Positions 7,916 through 17,395 of a DNA stretch of 64,000 nucleotides are shown here, in pieces. Under the pieces are notes generated by a model, which was not told the origin of the DNA, made no database searches, and saw only the letters and a program-made list of their open reading frames with translations. The DNA is from Acidocella aquatica (GTDB taxonomy: Bacteria; Pseudomonadota; Alphaproteobacteria; Acetobacterales; Acetobacteraceae). Within the stretch, counting starts at the first letter, position 1; every line of letters starts with the position of its first letter. The DNA is taken from positions 248,001-312,000 of the forward strand of contig NZ_BSOS01000067.1 of assembly GCF_030160635.1 (NCBI RefSeq), in the 5' to 3' direction. The translations under genes and the position numbers were made by a program.

Positions 7916-8667
7916 TGGCAGGCCCATCGATCGACGCGCTTGGACAATTCAGCCTGACAACGGGCCTGGGCCCGCTTGGCCGCGCGGTGGACTTCACCAA
8001 TTCAAACGAGGCCATGCTGGCCGCCGCGGTGATCATCGTCGGCATTTTCGCCGTGGGCCTGCGCGCCCGCGCGCTGATCCCCGGCCGCGGGCAGGCGGTG
8101 GTCGAGCTGCTTTATGAATTCGTGCACAACATGTGCGTTGACACCATCGGCGAGGAAGGGCTGCGGTTCTTCCCCCTGGTGTTCACCATTTTCAGCTTTG
8201 TGCTGCTCGGCAACCTGCTCGGCCTGTTCCCTTATTTCTTCGCCTTCACCTCGCATATCGCGGTCACGCTGAGCCTGGCGCTGTTCGTGTTCGTGTTCTC
8301 CACCGGGGTGGGGTTCTATACGCACGGTTTCCGCTTCTTCAAATTCTTCGTGCCGCATGGCGTGCCAAGCTGGCTGCTGCCCCTGCTGGTGCCGATCGAG
8401 ATCATCTCCTATCTCTCCCGCCCTGTTTCACTCTCGGTTCGTTTGTTCGCCAACATGACCGCCGGGCATGTGATGTGGGAGGTTTTCGCCGGGTTCATGC
8501 TGATGCTCGTGGCGAGCTTCGGTGTTTTCGGGGCGTTTGCCTCGGTGGTGCCGCTGGGCCTGAACGTGGCGCTGGCGGCGCTGGAATTGCTGGTGGCGGG
8601 GCTGCAGGCCTATGTGTTTGCCATCCTCACCTGCCTGTATCTGCACGACGCCGTGCATATGCATTGA
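7915..8667 (+). CDS. atpB: F0F1 ATP synthase subunit a
   Basis: 250 residues with five to six membrane helices. The diagnostic helix contains SLSVRLFANMTAGH, carrying the essential Arg that faces the c-ring. The final helix ends LYLHDAVHMH. Subunit a forms the proton half-channels in the inner membrane. The ATG overlaps the end of atpI; atpE follows after 40 nt with a purine-rich ribosome site. Confidence 0.95.
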   Translation: MAGPSIDALGQFSLTTGLGPLGRAVDFTNSNEAMLAAAVIIVGIFAVGLRARALIPGRGQAVVELLYEFVHNMCVDTIGEEGLRFFPLVFTIFSFVLLGNLLGLFPYFFAFTSHIAVTLSLALFVFVFSTGVGFYTHGFRFFKFFVPHGVPSWLLPLLVPIEIISYLSRPVSLSVRLFANMTAGHVMWEVFAGFMLMLVASFGVFGAFASVVPLGLNVALAALELLVAGLQAYVFAILTCLYLHDAVHMH

Positions 8668-8707
8668 TGTTTTTTGCTTAAAAAAGTTTCGGAAAGGAAA
8701 GTTTACT

Positions 8708-8944
8708 ATGGATCCTCAGTCAGCCGCTCTGCTCGCCAAAGACATTGGCGCCGGTCTTGCCACCATCGGTGTTGCCGGTGCCGGCGTTGGTATCGGTAAC
8801 CTGTTTGGCGCGTTCGTGTCCTCCGTTGGCCGCAACCCGGCCGCGCGTGACACCATGTTCCGCGACGTTCTGCTCGGCTTCGCGCTGACCGAAGCGGTGG
8901 CGCTGTATGCGCTGGTTATCGCGCTGATCATCCTGTTCACCTGA
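8708..8944 (+). CDS. atpE: F0F1 ATP synthase subunit c
   Basis: 78 residues forming two hydrophobic hairpin helices joined by the polar loop SSVGRNPAAR. The proton-binding acid is Glu in FALTEAVALYAL, the usual residue for alphaproteobacterial c subunits. The AGGAAAG ribosome site sits just upstream. The stop overlaps the next gene (TGATG). Confidence 0.95.
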   Translation: MDPQSAALLAKDIGAGLATIGVAGAGVGIGNLFGAFVSSVGRNPAARDTMFRDVLLGFALTEAVALYALVIALIILFT

Positions 8945-9513
8945 TGCGCCGCATCGCCACCATCGCTCTGCTGAGCCTCAGCCCCGCCGCCGCGTTCGCG
9001 GGCGGGACAATGCCGCAGATGGATTTCGCCAACCCGCTCACCTCCTATCAGGTGTTGTGGATGGCGGTGATTCTGGTGGCGCTCTATCTGCTGCTGGCCC
9101 GCTGGGGCCTGCCGGAGATGGGGAAAGTGCTGGCAAACCGGGCAAGCGTCATCGCGCAGGATCTGGCGGCGGCGCGGGCGGCTAAAATCACGGCCGACCA
9201 GGCCGTGGCGGCGCTGAACGCGACGATGAGCCAGGCACGCGGCGCGGCGGGCGCCGAAGTGGCGCAGGCCGTGGCGAAGGCCAAGGCCGAGGCCACGGCA
9301 CAGGCAGCGGCGCTGGCCGCCAGCCTGGACCAGAAATTGGCCGAATCCGAGATGCGGATCACCGCGGCGCGGAATGCGGCGATGGCCGCGATCAAGCCGG
9401 TGGCGGCCGAGGCCGCCGCGAGTATATTGCAGAAGCTCACGGGCAGCGCGCCTGGGGCAGACATTCTGGGGCAGCGTGTTGACGACGCCCTGGCCGCGGG
9501 GAAGGCAGCTTAA
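8944..9513 (+). CDS. atpF2: F0F1 ATP synthase subunit b' (peripheral stalk)
   Basis: 189 residues. A signal-like N-terminus and one membrane helix (about 37-55, VLWMAVILVALYLLLARW) are followed by a long Ala-rich coiled-coil helix. With the b subunit encoded next door it forms the heterodimeric peripheral stalk, as in photosynthetic and other alphaproteobacteria. The start overlaps the atpE stop. Confidence 0.9.
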   Translation: MRRIATIALLSLSPAAAFAGGTMPQMDFANPLTSYQVLWMAVILVALYLLLARWGLPEMGKVLANRASVIAQDLAAARAAKITADQAVAALNATMSQARGAAGAEVAQAVAKAKAEATAQAAALAASLDQKLAESEMRITAARNAAMAAIKPVAAEAAASILQKLTGSAPGADILGQRVDDALAAGKAA

Positions 9514-9516
9514 GCG

Positions 9517-10035
9517 ATGGAATACCAGGCCCTGAGTTTTACCCCCTGGGAACATGGCTCGTTCTGGGTCTTTGTCGCGGTGGTTATTTTCGCGCTGCTG
9601 GCCGGCCGTAAAATTGCGGCACCCATCGCCGCGATGCTCGACGCCCGTGCCCAAAGCGTGCGCGACGCGCTGGAAGAAGCCGCGCGGCTGAAGGAAGAAG
9701 CGCAGGCGCTGCTGGCCGACGCCAAGGCGCGCCAGGCGCAGGCCACCGAGGACGCGAAACAGATCCTCGCCTCCGCCCATGCCGAAGCGGCGCGGATGTC
9801 AGCTGAGCTGGCCGAGGAAGCCCAGGCAACCGCCGCCCGGCGGGAACGCCTGGCGATGGAGCGCATCGCCGCGGCCGAAGCCGCCGCCGTGAAAGACGTG
9901 CGGGCCGCCGCCATTGATATCGCAACCGCCGCCAGCGCGCAGATTTTGCGCGACGGCTTTGGCGCGCCAACCGACGCCGCCAGAATCGACCAGGCAATCG
10001 CCAGCATCCCAACGGCCCTGCGCCGCGCGGGCTAG
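9517..10035 (+). CDS. atpF: F0F1 ATP synthase subunit b (peripheral stalk)
   Basis: 172 residues. One N-terminal membrane helix (about 12-32) is followed by a long charged Ala/Glu/Arg coiled coil, the usual b-subunit plan. Starts 3 nt after the b' stop. Last gene of the F0 operon; the F1 genes are not in this window. Module A copy 3 begins 4 nt after its stop. Confidence 0.9.
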   Translation: MEYQALSFTPWEHGSFWVFVAVVIFALLAGRKIAAPIAAMLDARAQSVRDALEEAARLKEEAQALLADAKARQAQATEDAKQILASAHAEAARMSAELAEEAQATAARRERLAMERIAAAEAAAVKDVRAAAIDIATAASAQILRDGFGAPTDAARIDQAIASIPTALRRAG

Positions 10036-10038
10036 GGT

Positions 10039-10088
10039 GCGATCGTTTGAGGTTCGCTCAACCGAGCGAGCCGAAAGCGTGAATCGCC
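10039..10088. repeat. Intergenic hairpin repeat, module A copy 3
   Basis: Nearly identical to copy 1 (GCGATCG to GAATCGCC, central stem GGTTCGCTC / GAGCGAGCC with G-T pairing). It lies directly behind the atpF stop, without an adjacent module B. Confidence 0.85.
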
Positions 10089-10224
10089 ATCAGAAAAACG
10101 GTCCTACCTCCCGGACACGCCCATCCCCAGCCGGTTGCCTGCAAGGTTGATTGCGTTAAGGTGACAAACGCTGCCTTCCGCCATGCGGGCGAAAGGGCGC
10201 GGACACTCTGTTTGGGAGATTTGC

Positions 10225-11031
10225 ATGAAGAAATTTTTTAGCGTGACGGCGTTTGCCGTTGCCGCCCTGGCCGCGCTGGCGCCTGTCGCGGCGGGTGCCA
10301 AAACCATGACCGAGATCAAATTCGGGGTGGATGCGACGTATCCGCCGTTTGAGAGTCTTTCCCCCAGCGGAGAGTTTGTTGGTTTTGACATTGACCTTGG
10401 CCGCGCCATCTGCGCCGAGCTGAAGGTGAAGTGTGTGATCGTGAGCCAGGGTTTTGACGGCATTATTCCGGCTTTGCAGGCGCGCAAGTTTGACGCGATT
10501 TTATCCTCGATGACCGTGACGCCCGAGCGGGCCAAACAGATCGATTTTTCCTCCGAGATGTATAACGAGCCGACCAGCCTGATCACCAAGAAGGGTGCGG
10601 GCCTGGAGCCGACGGCTGCGAGCCTCAAGGGCAAGACCGTGGGCGTGGAGTCCGGCACCATTCAGGAGAGCTACGCCAAAACCTATTGGCAGCCCAATGG
10701 CGTGAACGTGATCTCCTATCCCGGCCAGGACCAGGTGTATGCGGATCTGCTCTCGGGCCGGCTGGATGCCTCGTTGCAGGATTCCGTGGAGGCTGATTAT
10801 GGCTTCCTGAAGACGCCAAAAGGCGCCGATTATGCGCTGGCGGCCAACGTGACATATGACCCGAAGGATGTGCTGGGCTCGTATATCGCCATCGGTATCC
10901 GCAAGGATGAACCCGCGTTGAAGGCGAAGATCGACGCGGCGATTGCTGAGATCCTCAAGAACGGCACCTATAAAAAGATTGAATCACGCTACTTCAATTT
11001 TGACGTCTACGGCGCCAACCCGGCGCAGTGA
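10225..11031 (+). CDS. Amino-acid ABC transporter periplasmic binding protein
   Basis: 268 residues, with GGGAG about 8 nt upstream of the ATG. Signal peptide at 1-25. The mature part shows the family-3 solute-binding pattern: FGVDATYPPFESLSP, FDIDLGRAICAEL, QGFDGIIPALQARKFDAI and the MTVTPERAKQIDFSSEMY block, then GKTVGVESGTIQE. This is the HisJ/ArgT group, which usually binds basic amino acids. No permease or ATPase genes are adjacent, so it is an orphan that must pair with components elsewhere. Exact ligand is not decided by sequence. Confidence 0.9.
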   Translation: MKKFFSVTAFAVAALAALAPVAAGAKTMTEIKFGVDATYPPFESLSPSGEFVGFDIDLGRAICAELKVKCVIVSQGFDGIIPALQARKFDAILSSMTVTPERAKQIDFSSEMYNEPTSLITKKGAGLEPTAASLKGKTVGVESGTIQESYAKTYWQPNGVNVISYPGQDQVYADLLSGRLDASLQDSVEADYGFLKTPKGADYALAANVTYDPKDVLGSYIAIGIRKDEPALKAKIDAAIAEILKNGTYKKIESRYFNFDVYGANPAQ

Positions 11032-11039
11032 GTTCCGGC

Positions 11040-11065
11040 CCGGCCCCGCGCCAGCGCGGGGCCGG
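11040..11065 (+). terminator. GC-rich hairpin after the binding-protein gene
   Basis: A perfect 11-bp stem (CCGGCCCCGCG paired with CGCGGGGCCGG) around a 4-nt loop, 9 nt after the stop. No T-run follows, so it may be a weak or Rho-assisted terminator, or protect the 3' end of the mRNA. Confidence 0.55.
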
Positions 11066-11105
11066 TGGCTTGCAAATCCGGCTGAAGGCCATCACATGCT
11101 GAGGC

Positions 11106-13610
11106 ATGTCCGGATCATATTCCAAGGTGAGGGCGGTGTTGGGCCCCACCAATACCGGCAAGACGCATCTGGCGATGGAGCGTCTGCTGGGCCACTCCTC
11201 CGGGATGATCGGGTTTCCGCTGCGGCTGCTGGCGCGCGAGAATTACGAGCGCATGGTGGCGCGCAAGGGCGCTAAAAATGTCGGGCTGATCACCGGCGAG
11301 GAAAAAATCGTGCCGCCCGGGGCGCGCTGGTTCTCCTGCACGGTGGAGGCGATGCCGCTGGACCGGCGGGTCGAGTTCCTCGCGGTTGATGAAATTCAGT
11401 TATGCGCCGACCCTGACCGGGGGCATGTCTTCACCGACCGGCTGCTGCATGCGCGCGGCCTGGTGGAGACGATGTTTCTCGGCGCCGAGACGATCCGCCG
11501 TCTGCTGCTGCGGCTGGTGCCGGGGATAGAGGTTGAGACGCGGCCCCGGCTCTCCGAGCTTTCCTATGCCGGGCCGGTGAAGCTCTCGCGCCTGCCGCCG
11601 CGCTCGGCGATTGTGGCGTTCTCGGCGGCTGAGGTTTACGCCATTGCCGAGGCGGTGCGCCGCAGGCGGGGCGGCTGCGCGGTGGTGATGGGCCGGCTCT
11701 CGCCGCGCACCCGCAACGCGCAGGTGGCGCTGTATCAGGAAAAAGAGGTGGATTTTCTGGTCGCGACGGATGCCATCGGCATGGGGCTGAACATGGATGT
11801 GGACCATGTGGCCTTTGCCGGGCTCTCGAAATTTGATGGCCACCGGCCGCGGCCGCTGCTGGCGGCGGAGGTCGCGCAGATCGCCGGGCGGGCGGGGCGC
11901 GGGATGCGCGATGGCAGTTTTGGCGTCACCGGCGTTTGCCCGCCGCTGGGTGAGGAGCTGGTGGAGGCGGTGGAGGCGCATGCCTTCGAGCCGCTGGAAC
12001 AGCTGGCCTGGCGCAATTCGGCGCTGGATTTTACCTCGGTGGAGGCGCTGCTGGCCAGTTTGACCATGCCGCCCAGCCTGCCGGGGCTGGTGCGCGGGCA
12101 GGATGCCACGGATGTGCTGACCCTGGAGGCACTGCACCACGATGCGGATATCCGCAAAGCCGCGCAGGGGCGGGCGGCTACGCGGCTGTTGTGGGAGGCG
12201 TGCCAGATCCCCGATTTCCGCAAGCTGGCGACCGACGCGCATGTGAAATTATGCGCGAATGTGTTCACGCACCTGCGTGCGGGCAAAAATTTACCGGTGG
12301 ATTGGGTGCGCGGCGAGATCGAGGCGCTGGACAAAGTCGAAGGAGATATTGATACCCTTATGCAGCGGCTGACGGATGTGCGCGTTTGGGCGTATATAAC
12401 CGCCAGAGCTGATTGGATGCGCGATGCCACGCCCTGGGCGCGGCTGGCGCGCGAGATCGAGGATAGAATTTCAGATACGCTGCACATGAAGTTGATGGCG
12501 CGGTTTGTGGACAAGAGGGCGGCACATTTGACCAGACGGCTGGAAGACCAAGAAGCGGAAGAGTTGCAGGCGGTGGTGTCCAACCACGGCGTTGTGCTGG
12601 TGGAGGGCCATGAGGTGGGCCGCGTGGAGGGGTTCAATTTCCATCCTGACCCCGCGACGCAGGGGCAGGAGAAGAAATTTCTGCTGCGCGCCGCCCGCCG
12701 GGCCCTGGGGCAGGAGCTGCCGCGCCGGATTTTGCGCTGCGAGACCGCCGCCGATGAGGCTTTCAGCCTGACCGATGACCGCCAGGTGGTGTGGGAGGGC
12801 GCGAAGATCGCCCGGTTGAAGCGCAGCGAGAACCTGCTCAAGCCGGAAGTGGAGATTTTGCACTCCGAATTTCTCGACGGGCTGGCGCGCGAGCGGTTGC
12901 GCGCGCGCATCAGCGCGTTTGTGGCGGCGGAGGTGGAAAAACGCCTGGGCGCATTGCTGGTGGCGATGAAGGACCCCCCGGCGGAGCTGCGCGGCGTGAT
13001 GTACCGGCTGGGCGAGGCCTCTGGCGTGATGGAGGCGGAAAACGTGGCGCCGGAGTTGCGCCAGGTGCTCAAAAAACTGGGCGTGGAGGCGGGGCGCTTC
13101 GCGTTTTTTATGCCCGCCGTGTTGAAGCCGGGTTCGGCCAAGCTGCGCGCGCTGCTGTGGGGTGTCGCCAATGACCGCAATCCGCCGCCGCTGCCCGCCG
13201 CCGGGCTGGTCTCGGCGCCGATGCCGGGCAACTGGGGGGCGGATTTCGCGCTTTCCATGGGCTGGCTGCCGGCCGGGCCGGTGATGGTGCGGCTCGACGT
13301 GGCGGAGAAGCTGGTGCGCGAGATGCATTATCTGGTGCGCAAGCATCCGGTGTTTCTGCCGCCCAACCTGGGCTCGCGCATGGGGCTCAAGCCCGACCAG
13401 CTCGCCCCGGTGCTGAATGCGCTGGGGTTCAGGATTATTCCGGCGCAGGTTTTGGGCGAGAAGCGGTATGGCCCGGCGGCGCCCGCGATGTTGGCGCGCC
13501 GCAAGATGGAGCCAAAGCCGGTGGCCCCGCCACCGCCGCCGCCCGTGCCGGTCTCTGAGGATAACCCTTTTGCGGCGCTGGCGGCGCTGCGTCAGGCCGC
13601 CCGGCGCTGA
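11106..13610 (+). CDS. SUV3-like ATP-dependent RNA helicase
   Basis: 834 residues. Walker A GPTNTGKTH is at 13-21. Motif II is DEIQ rather than DEAD (in LAVDEIQLCADPDRGH), which together with VEAMPLD and the GLNMDVDHVAFAGLSKFDG and QIAGRAGRG blocks identifies the SUV3/MgpS group of superfamily 2. The remaining 450 residues are a long C-terminal region ending in a Pro-rich stretch and a short helix. Mitochondrial SUV3 works in RNA turnover; the bacterial alphaproteobacterial homologue is less studied. The stop overlaps the start of the S4 protein, a common pairing that suggests a joint RNA role. Confidence 0.88.
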   Translation: MSGSYSKVRAVLGPTNTGKTHLAMERLLGHSSGMIGFPLRLLARENYERMVARKGAKNVGLITGEEKIVPPGARWFSCTVEAMPLDRRVEFLAVDEIQLCADPDRGHVFTDRLLHARGLVETMFLGAETIRRLLLRLVPGIEVETRPRLSELSYAGPVKLSRLPPRSAIVAFSAAEVYAIAEAVRRRRGGCAVVMGRLSPRTRNAQVALYQEKEVDFLVATDAIGMGLNMDVDHVAFAGLSKFDGHRPRPLLAAEVAQIAGRAGRGMRDGSFGVTGVCPPLGEELVEAVEAHAFEPLEQLAWRNSALDFTSVEALLASLTMPPSLPGLVRGQDATDVLTLEALHHDADIRKAAQGRAATRLLWEACQIPDFRKLATDAHVKLCANVFTHLRAGKNLPVDWVRGEIEALDKVEGDIDTLMQRLTDVRVWAYITARADWMRDATPWARLAREIEDRISDTLHMKLMARFVDKRAAHLTRRLEDQEAEELQAVVSNHGVVLVEGHEVGRVEGFNFHPDPATQGQEKKFLLRAARRALGQELPRRILRCETAADEAFSLTDDRQVVWEGAKIARLKRSENLLKPEVEILHSEFLDGLARERLRARISAFVAAEVEKRLGALLVAMKDPPAELRGVMYRLGEASGVMEAENVAPELRQVLKKLGVEAGRFAFFMPAVLKPGSAKLRALLWGVANDRNPPPLPAAGLVSAPMPGNWGADFALSMGWLPAGPVMVRLDVAEKLVREMHYLVRKHPVFLPPNLGSRMGLKPDQLAPVLNALGFRIIPAQVLGEKRYGPAAPAMLARRKMEPKPVAPPPPPPVPVSEDNPFAALAALRQAARR

Positions 13611-13888
13611 TGCCCGAGGAGGATGCCGGCTGGCAACGGCTGGATAAATTCTTGTTTCATGCGCGGTTTTGCAGGACGCGCAATGTGGCGGGCGAGATGG
13701 TGGAAGCCGGTGGGGTGCGGATCAACCGTCAGCCGGTGGAGAAGGCCCATGCGCGGGTGCGGGTGGGCGATGTGCTGACCCTTGCGCTGCCGCGCGGGGT
13801 GGTGGTGGTTGAGGTTCTGGCACTGGCGCCGCGGCGCGAGGGTGCAGCCCAGGCGCAACAGCTGTATAAGGAAATTGCCGCGGATTGA
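13610..13888 (+). CDS. S4-domain RNA-binding protein (Hsp15/HslR-like)
   Basis: 92 residues. The S4 fold is plain: RLDKFLFHARFCRTR, AGEMVEAGGVRINRQ, then ARVRVGDVLTLAL. HslR proteins bind free 50S subunits carrying a stalled nascent chain. TGATG coupling to the helicase gene. Confidence 0.87.
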   Translation: MPEEDAGWQRLDKFLFHARFCRTRNVAGEMVEAGGVRINRQPVEKAHARVRVGDVLTLALPRGVVVVEVLALAPRREGAAQAQQLYKEIAAD

Positions 13889-13989
13889 TTTTCTCTATGT
13901 GCATTGCAATCGCATCGCTTGCCTTAATGCGCCGCCACGCGCATATCCGGGGCGGAATTGCCACCGTATTATCGTATTAGGAGTGCCTG

Positions 13990-14322
13990 ATGACCTATGT
14001 GGTCACCGAGAATTGCATCAAGTGCAAATATATGGATTGCGTTGAAGTCTGCCCCGTGGACTGCTTCTACGTTGGCGAGAACATGCTGGTGATCCATCCT
14101 GATGAATGCATCGACTGCGGCGTGTGCGAGCCGGAATGCCCGGCGGAAGCCATTTTGCCCGATAGCGATGACCGCGCGACGCCCTGGGTTGAGCGCAATC
14201 TGAGCTTCGCCAAGGTGTGGCCGAATATCACCCGCAAGGGCACCGCGCCGGCGGATGCCGACGAGTGGAAGGACAAGCCGGGCAAGGAAGCCCTGCTCTC
14301 GCCCGAGCCCGGCCAGCCGTAA
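13990..14322 (+). CDS. fdxA: Seven-iron ferredoxin FdxA
   Basis: 110 residues. The N-terminal half has [14 protein letters not shown] and a second cluster motif [12 protein letters not shown]; this spacing gives one 3Fe-4S and one 4Fe-4S cluster. The C-terminal tail ([13 protein letters not shown]) is characteristic of the FdxA family in alphaproteobacteria. A TAGGAG ribosome site precedes the ATG by about 8 nt. Its redox partner is not identifiable from the neighbourhood. Confidence 0.93.
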   Translation: MTYVVTENCIKCKYMDCVEVCPVDCFYVGENMLVIHPDECIDCGVCEPECPAEAILPDSDDRATPWVERNLSFAKVWPNITRKGTAPADADEWKDKPGKEALLSPEPGQP

Positions 14323-14328
14323 TCGCGC

Positions 14329-14349
14329 GGCCTCCCGTGACGGGAGGCC
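14329..14349 (+). terminator. Hairpin after fdxA
   Basis: A perfect 9-bp stem (GGCCTCCCG with CGGGAGGCC) and 3-nt loop begin 7 nt after the fdxA stop. Only a mixed A/T stretch follows. Confidence 0.6.
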
Positions 14350-14426
14350 AAAATTCTGCTACAGGATTATTTTTGAAACCGGGCCGCTAAACCGCGCGCC
14401 CGGTAATCGACTGTAGCGGAGTTGTC

Positions 14427-15188
14427 ATGAGCGAAAAACCGAAGACCGGGGCGGCAAAAAATCCCGCCAAACCCTTAGATGAAACGGCAGATGAAGTGAC
14501 AACCGCCAAACCAGCCGAAAAAACCACCGAAAAACCCGCCGTGAAGGCAAAAGCCATGAAGCTCGCAACCAAGCCGGTTGAGGATGTGCATGAGGCTGAA
14601 CCCGTGGCCCCGGCGCCCGCCGCGCCGCCGGTTATCAGCCATTCCGGCGTGCCCGCCGGGCCGATGCGCCCGATGACCCCGCCGCGCGCGATGGCGAAGG
14701 CCGAAATTTTTGTCGCGGGCGACTTCGTGGTCTACCCGACGCATGGCGTGGGCAAGGTGGAGCGGATCGCCACCGAGGAGATCGCGGGGCATACGCTGGA
14801 GCTGATCCATATCACCTTCGATGAAAACCGCATGAAGCTGCGGGTGCCGACCAACAAGGCGCGCACCGCGGGCTTGCGCAAGCTCGCCTCGCGCAAGCAG
14901 TTTGACGATGTGCTGGCCGTGCTCAAGGGCCGCGCGCGCATCAAGCGCACCATGTGGTCGCGCCGGGCGCAGGAATATGAGGCCAAGATCAACTCCGGCG
15001 ACCCGGCGGCGATCGCCGAGGTGGTGCGCGATTTGCACCGCAACGCCGGGCAGCCGGACCAGAGTTTCTCTGAGCGCCAGATTTATGAATCGGCGCTGGA
15101 CCGGCTGGCGGCTGAGTATGGGGCGCTGGAGCAGATTGATAAGCCGACCGCGATCGAACGGCTGATCGCGCATCTGAAGTCGGAATAA
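14427..15188 (+). CDS. CarD/CdnL family RNA polymerase-binding regulator
   Basis: 253 residues. The first 90 residues are a Lys/Ala/Pro/Thr-rich, presumably disordered extension. The CarD domain then starts (FVAGDFVVYPTHGVGKVE) and continues through LIHITFDENRMKLRVP and SRRAQEYEAKINSGD to a helical C-terminus. CarD proteins bind the RNA polymerase beta subunit and stabilise open complexes, notably at rRNA promoters. The N-terminal extension is longer than in CdnL of Caulobacter (about 160-170 residues) and resembles the Lys-rich tails seen in other acetic acid bacterial homologues; this comparison is from memory. Confidence 0.9.
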   Translation: MSEKPKTGAAKNPAKPLDETADEVTTAKPAEKTTEKPAVKAKAMKLATKPVEDVHEAEPVAPAPAAPPVISHSGVPAGPMRPMTPPRAMAKAEIFVAGDFVVYPTHGVGKVERIATEEIAGHTLELIHITFDENRMKLRVPTNKARTAGLRKLASRKQFDDVLAVLKGRARIKRTMWSRRAQEYEAKINSGDPAAIAEVVRDLHRNAGQPDQSFSERQIYESALDRLAAEYGALEQIDKPTAIERLIAHLKSE

Positions 15189-15206
15189 GCGCCGGGAGGC
15201 CGCCGT

Positions 15207-16292
15207 TCAGGCTTCGGCGTCTTCCTTGCGCAGAACATCGAGCGGCACCAGCGCGCCCTGGCGCTCGAAATGCCAGAAGGTCCAGCCGTTGCAGGAGGGG
15301 GCGTTTTGCACGGCGGCGCCGACCTGGTGGATGGAGCCGCGGTGCGGCCCGGAGGTGAGGTTGCCCTCGGCGGTGACCTCGGCGGCGATGCGGCGTTGTT
15401 TGTCGGTGAGCTGGGTGCCGGGTTTGATGATGCCGCGCTCGACAAAACTGCCAAAGGCGATGCGCGGCGTTTCGCGCCCGGTGGGCGGGGCGGTGATAGA
15501 GGCGAGCGGGACGGGAACTTCGGCGCGCAGGCGGCCCCAGGCGGCTTCCACATAGGCGGGGTGGCGCTCGATGCCGATGAAATGCCGGTGCAGGCGCTTG
15601 GCCACCGTGGCGGTGGTGCCGGTGCCGAGGAAGGGGTCGACGATGATGTCTCCGGGGCTGGTGGAGGACATGATGACGCGGTGGAGCAGCGCCTCGGGTT
15701 TTTGCGTGGGGTGGAGTTTTAGCCCATGCACATTGCGCAGGCGCTCACCCCCGGTGCAGAGCGGCATGGTCCAGTCCGAGCGCATCTGCAAATCGTCGTT
15801 GAGCGATTTCATGGCCTGGTAGTTGAATTTATAGCGCGCGGTTTTGGATTTGGCGGCCCAGATCATGGTCTCATGCGCGTTGGTGAAGCGCCGGCCGCGG
15901 AAATTGGGCATCGGGTTGGTTTTGCGCCAGATCACGTCGTTGAGGATCCAGAAGCCGAGGTCCTGCAAAATGGTGCCGATGCGGAAGATGTTGTGGTAGC
16001 TGCCGATGACCCAGAGCGTGCCGTCCTTGTTCAAAATGCGGTGGCACTGGCCCAGCCAGTCGCGGGTAAACGTGTCATAGGCGGCGAAATCGTTGAATTT
16101 GTCCCAATCGTCGTCAACGCCGTCGACCAGGCTGTCGTCTGGGCGGCGCAGTTCGCCGCGCAGTTGCAGGTTGTAGGGAGGGTCGGCGAAGACGCAGTTG
16201 ACCGAGGCATCGGGGAGCATGCGCAGCATCTGCCCGGCGTCGCCGAGCAGTATCTGGTCAAGCGGGAGTTCGCGCAGCATTTCCACGGGCAA
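15207..16292 (-). CDS. ccrM: Cell-cycle DNA adenine methyltransferase CcrM (GANTC)
   Basis: 361 residues from TTG 16292, which has GAGGG 6 nt upstream; GTG 16286 and ATG 16280 are alternatives. The beta-class N6-adenine methyltransferase motifs are clear: DPPYNLQL (motif IV) near the N-terminus, VIGSYHNIFR, WRKTNPMPNFRG, HPTQKPEALL, and DPFLGTGTT (SAM binding) in the middle. The C-terminal domain (PSCNGWTFWHFE) is the CcrM-specific DNA-binding extension. CcrM methylates GANTC at the end of replication and is a hallmark of alphaproteobacteria. Convergent with carD, with 18 nt between their stops. Confidence 0.94.
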   Translation of the reverse strand: MPVEMLRELPLDQILLGDAGQMLRMLPDASVNCVFADPPYNLQLRGELRRPDDSLVDGVDDDWDKFNDFAAYDTFTRDWLGQCHRILNKDGTLWVIGSYHNIFRIGTILQDLGFWILNDVIWRKTNPMPNFRGRRFTNAHETMIWAAKSKTARYKFNYQAMKSLNDDLQMRSDWTMPLCTGGERLRNVHGLKLHPTQKPEALLHRVIMSSTSPGDIIVDPFLGTGTTATVAKRLHRHFIGIERHPAYVEAAWGRLRAEVPVPLASITAPPTGRETPRIAFGSFVERGIIKPGTQLTDKQRRIAAEVTAEGNLTSGPHRGSIHQVGAAVQNAPSCNGWTFWHFERQGALVPLDVLRKEDAEA

Positions 16293-16346
16293 GGCAGACC
16301 CTCAAATTCGGTAAAGGTATAAACTGAAGGGAGGACCGTAGTCGCG

Positions 16347-16946
16347 TCAACTGTTGGATAGCAGCGGGCCGAATCCCATGCGGTGGTGCGGGGTGGGGCC
16401 GAGGCGGAGAATGGCGGCGCGGTGGAGGGGGGCGGCGTAGCCGGCGTTTTTGGCCCAGCCGTAGCCGGGGTAGCGGGCGTCCAGGCGGGCCATCAGCCGG
16501 TCCCGGGTGATTTTGGCGGCGATGGAGGCGGCGGCGATGGAGAGGCTGATGGCGTCGCCGCCGATGATGGTGGTGGTGGGGATTTGGCTGCCGGGGGGGC
16601 GGTTGCCGTCAACCAGCAGGTGGGTGGGGGTTTGCGGCAAAGCGGCGATGGCGCGGCGCATGGCGAGCAGGGAGGCGTGGAGGATGTTGAGGGTTTCGAT
16701 CTCGCGCACGGAGGCGGCGCCGAGGGCGATGAGCGCGCCCGAGGCCCGCAAGGCGGCCAGGGCGGCGGCGCGGCGGGGGGCGGTTAGTTTTTTGGAGTCG
16801 TCGATGAGGGCTTTGAGGCCGGGCGGCAGGGTGGCGGGCAGAATAACGGCGGCGGCGAGCACGGGGCCGGCCAGCGGGCCGCGGCCCACCTCGTCCACCC
16901 CGGCGATGATGCCGCCGATGCGGGATTCGTAGGAGAGGTCAGGCAT
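16347..16946 (-). CDS. rnhB: Ribonuclease HII
   Basis: 199 residues. The start motif [14 protein letters not shown] contains the first catalytic acids, followed by [20 protein letters not shown] and [18 protein letters not shown]. It removes ribonucleotides and RNA primers from DNA. The ATG lies inside the end of tadA (8-nt overlap), so the two genes form one transcription unit with ccrM downstream. Confidence 0.94.
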   Translation of the reverse strand: MPDLSYESRIGGIIAGVDEVGRGPLAGPVLAAAVILPATLPPGLKALIDDSKKLTAPRRAAALAALRASGALIALGAASVREIETLNILHASLLAMRRAIAALPQTPTHLLVDGNRPPGSQIPTTTIIGGDAISLSIAAASIAAKITRDRLMARLDARYPGYGWAKNAGYAAPLHRAAILRLGPTPHHRMGFGPLLSNS

Positions 16947-17385
16947 TGCGCAACCCGGCGAAGAAGGCGGCGAGCAGGGCGGAGCAATCGGAATCGCGCA
17001 CGCCGCCGATGATCTCGGGCTTGTGATGCGTGGTGGCGTGGGTGAACACCCGCGGGCCATGCTCGATCGCGCCGGTTTTGGGGTCGTAGGCGCCAAACAC
17101 CAGCCTGCGCACGCGCAAGGCGGCAATGGCGCCCGCGCAGAACACGCAGGGCTCCAGGGTGACGGTGATTGTGCAGTCCGCCAGGTATTTTTCGCCCCGC
17201 GTGGCGGCGGCGGCCTGGAGGGCCAGGAATTCGGCATGGGCGGTGGGGTTTTGCGTGGCCTCGGTTTGGTTATGGGCGGCGGCGATGATCGCGCCTGAAG
17301 CATCGGTGACCACGGCGCCGACCGGGATTTCACCTCTCGCGGCGGCGGCGCGGGCTTGGGCCAGGGCGTGTTCCATGGGGGTCAT
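16939..17385 (-). CDS. tadA: tRNA-specific adenosine deaminase TadA
   Basis: 148 residues. Zinc and catalytic motifs are HAEFLAL (HAE) and [10 protein letters not shown] (PCxxC), with [13 protein letters not shown] and the C-terminal FF pair expected for TadA. It converts A34 to I in tRNA-Arg(ACG). A second in-frame ATG three codons in is equally likely as the start. The Val-Phe in PCVFC replaces the commoner Pro-Met. Confidence 0.9.
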   Translation of the reverse strand: MTPMEHALAQARAAAARGEIPVGAVVTDASGAIIAAAHNQTEATQNPTAHAEFLALQAAAATRGEKYLADCTITVTLEPCVFCAGAIAALRVRRLVFGAYDPKTGAIEHGPRVFTHATTHHKPEIIGGVRDSDCSALLAAFFAGLRNA

Positions 17386-17395
17386 GCGAGGTTTC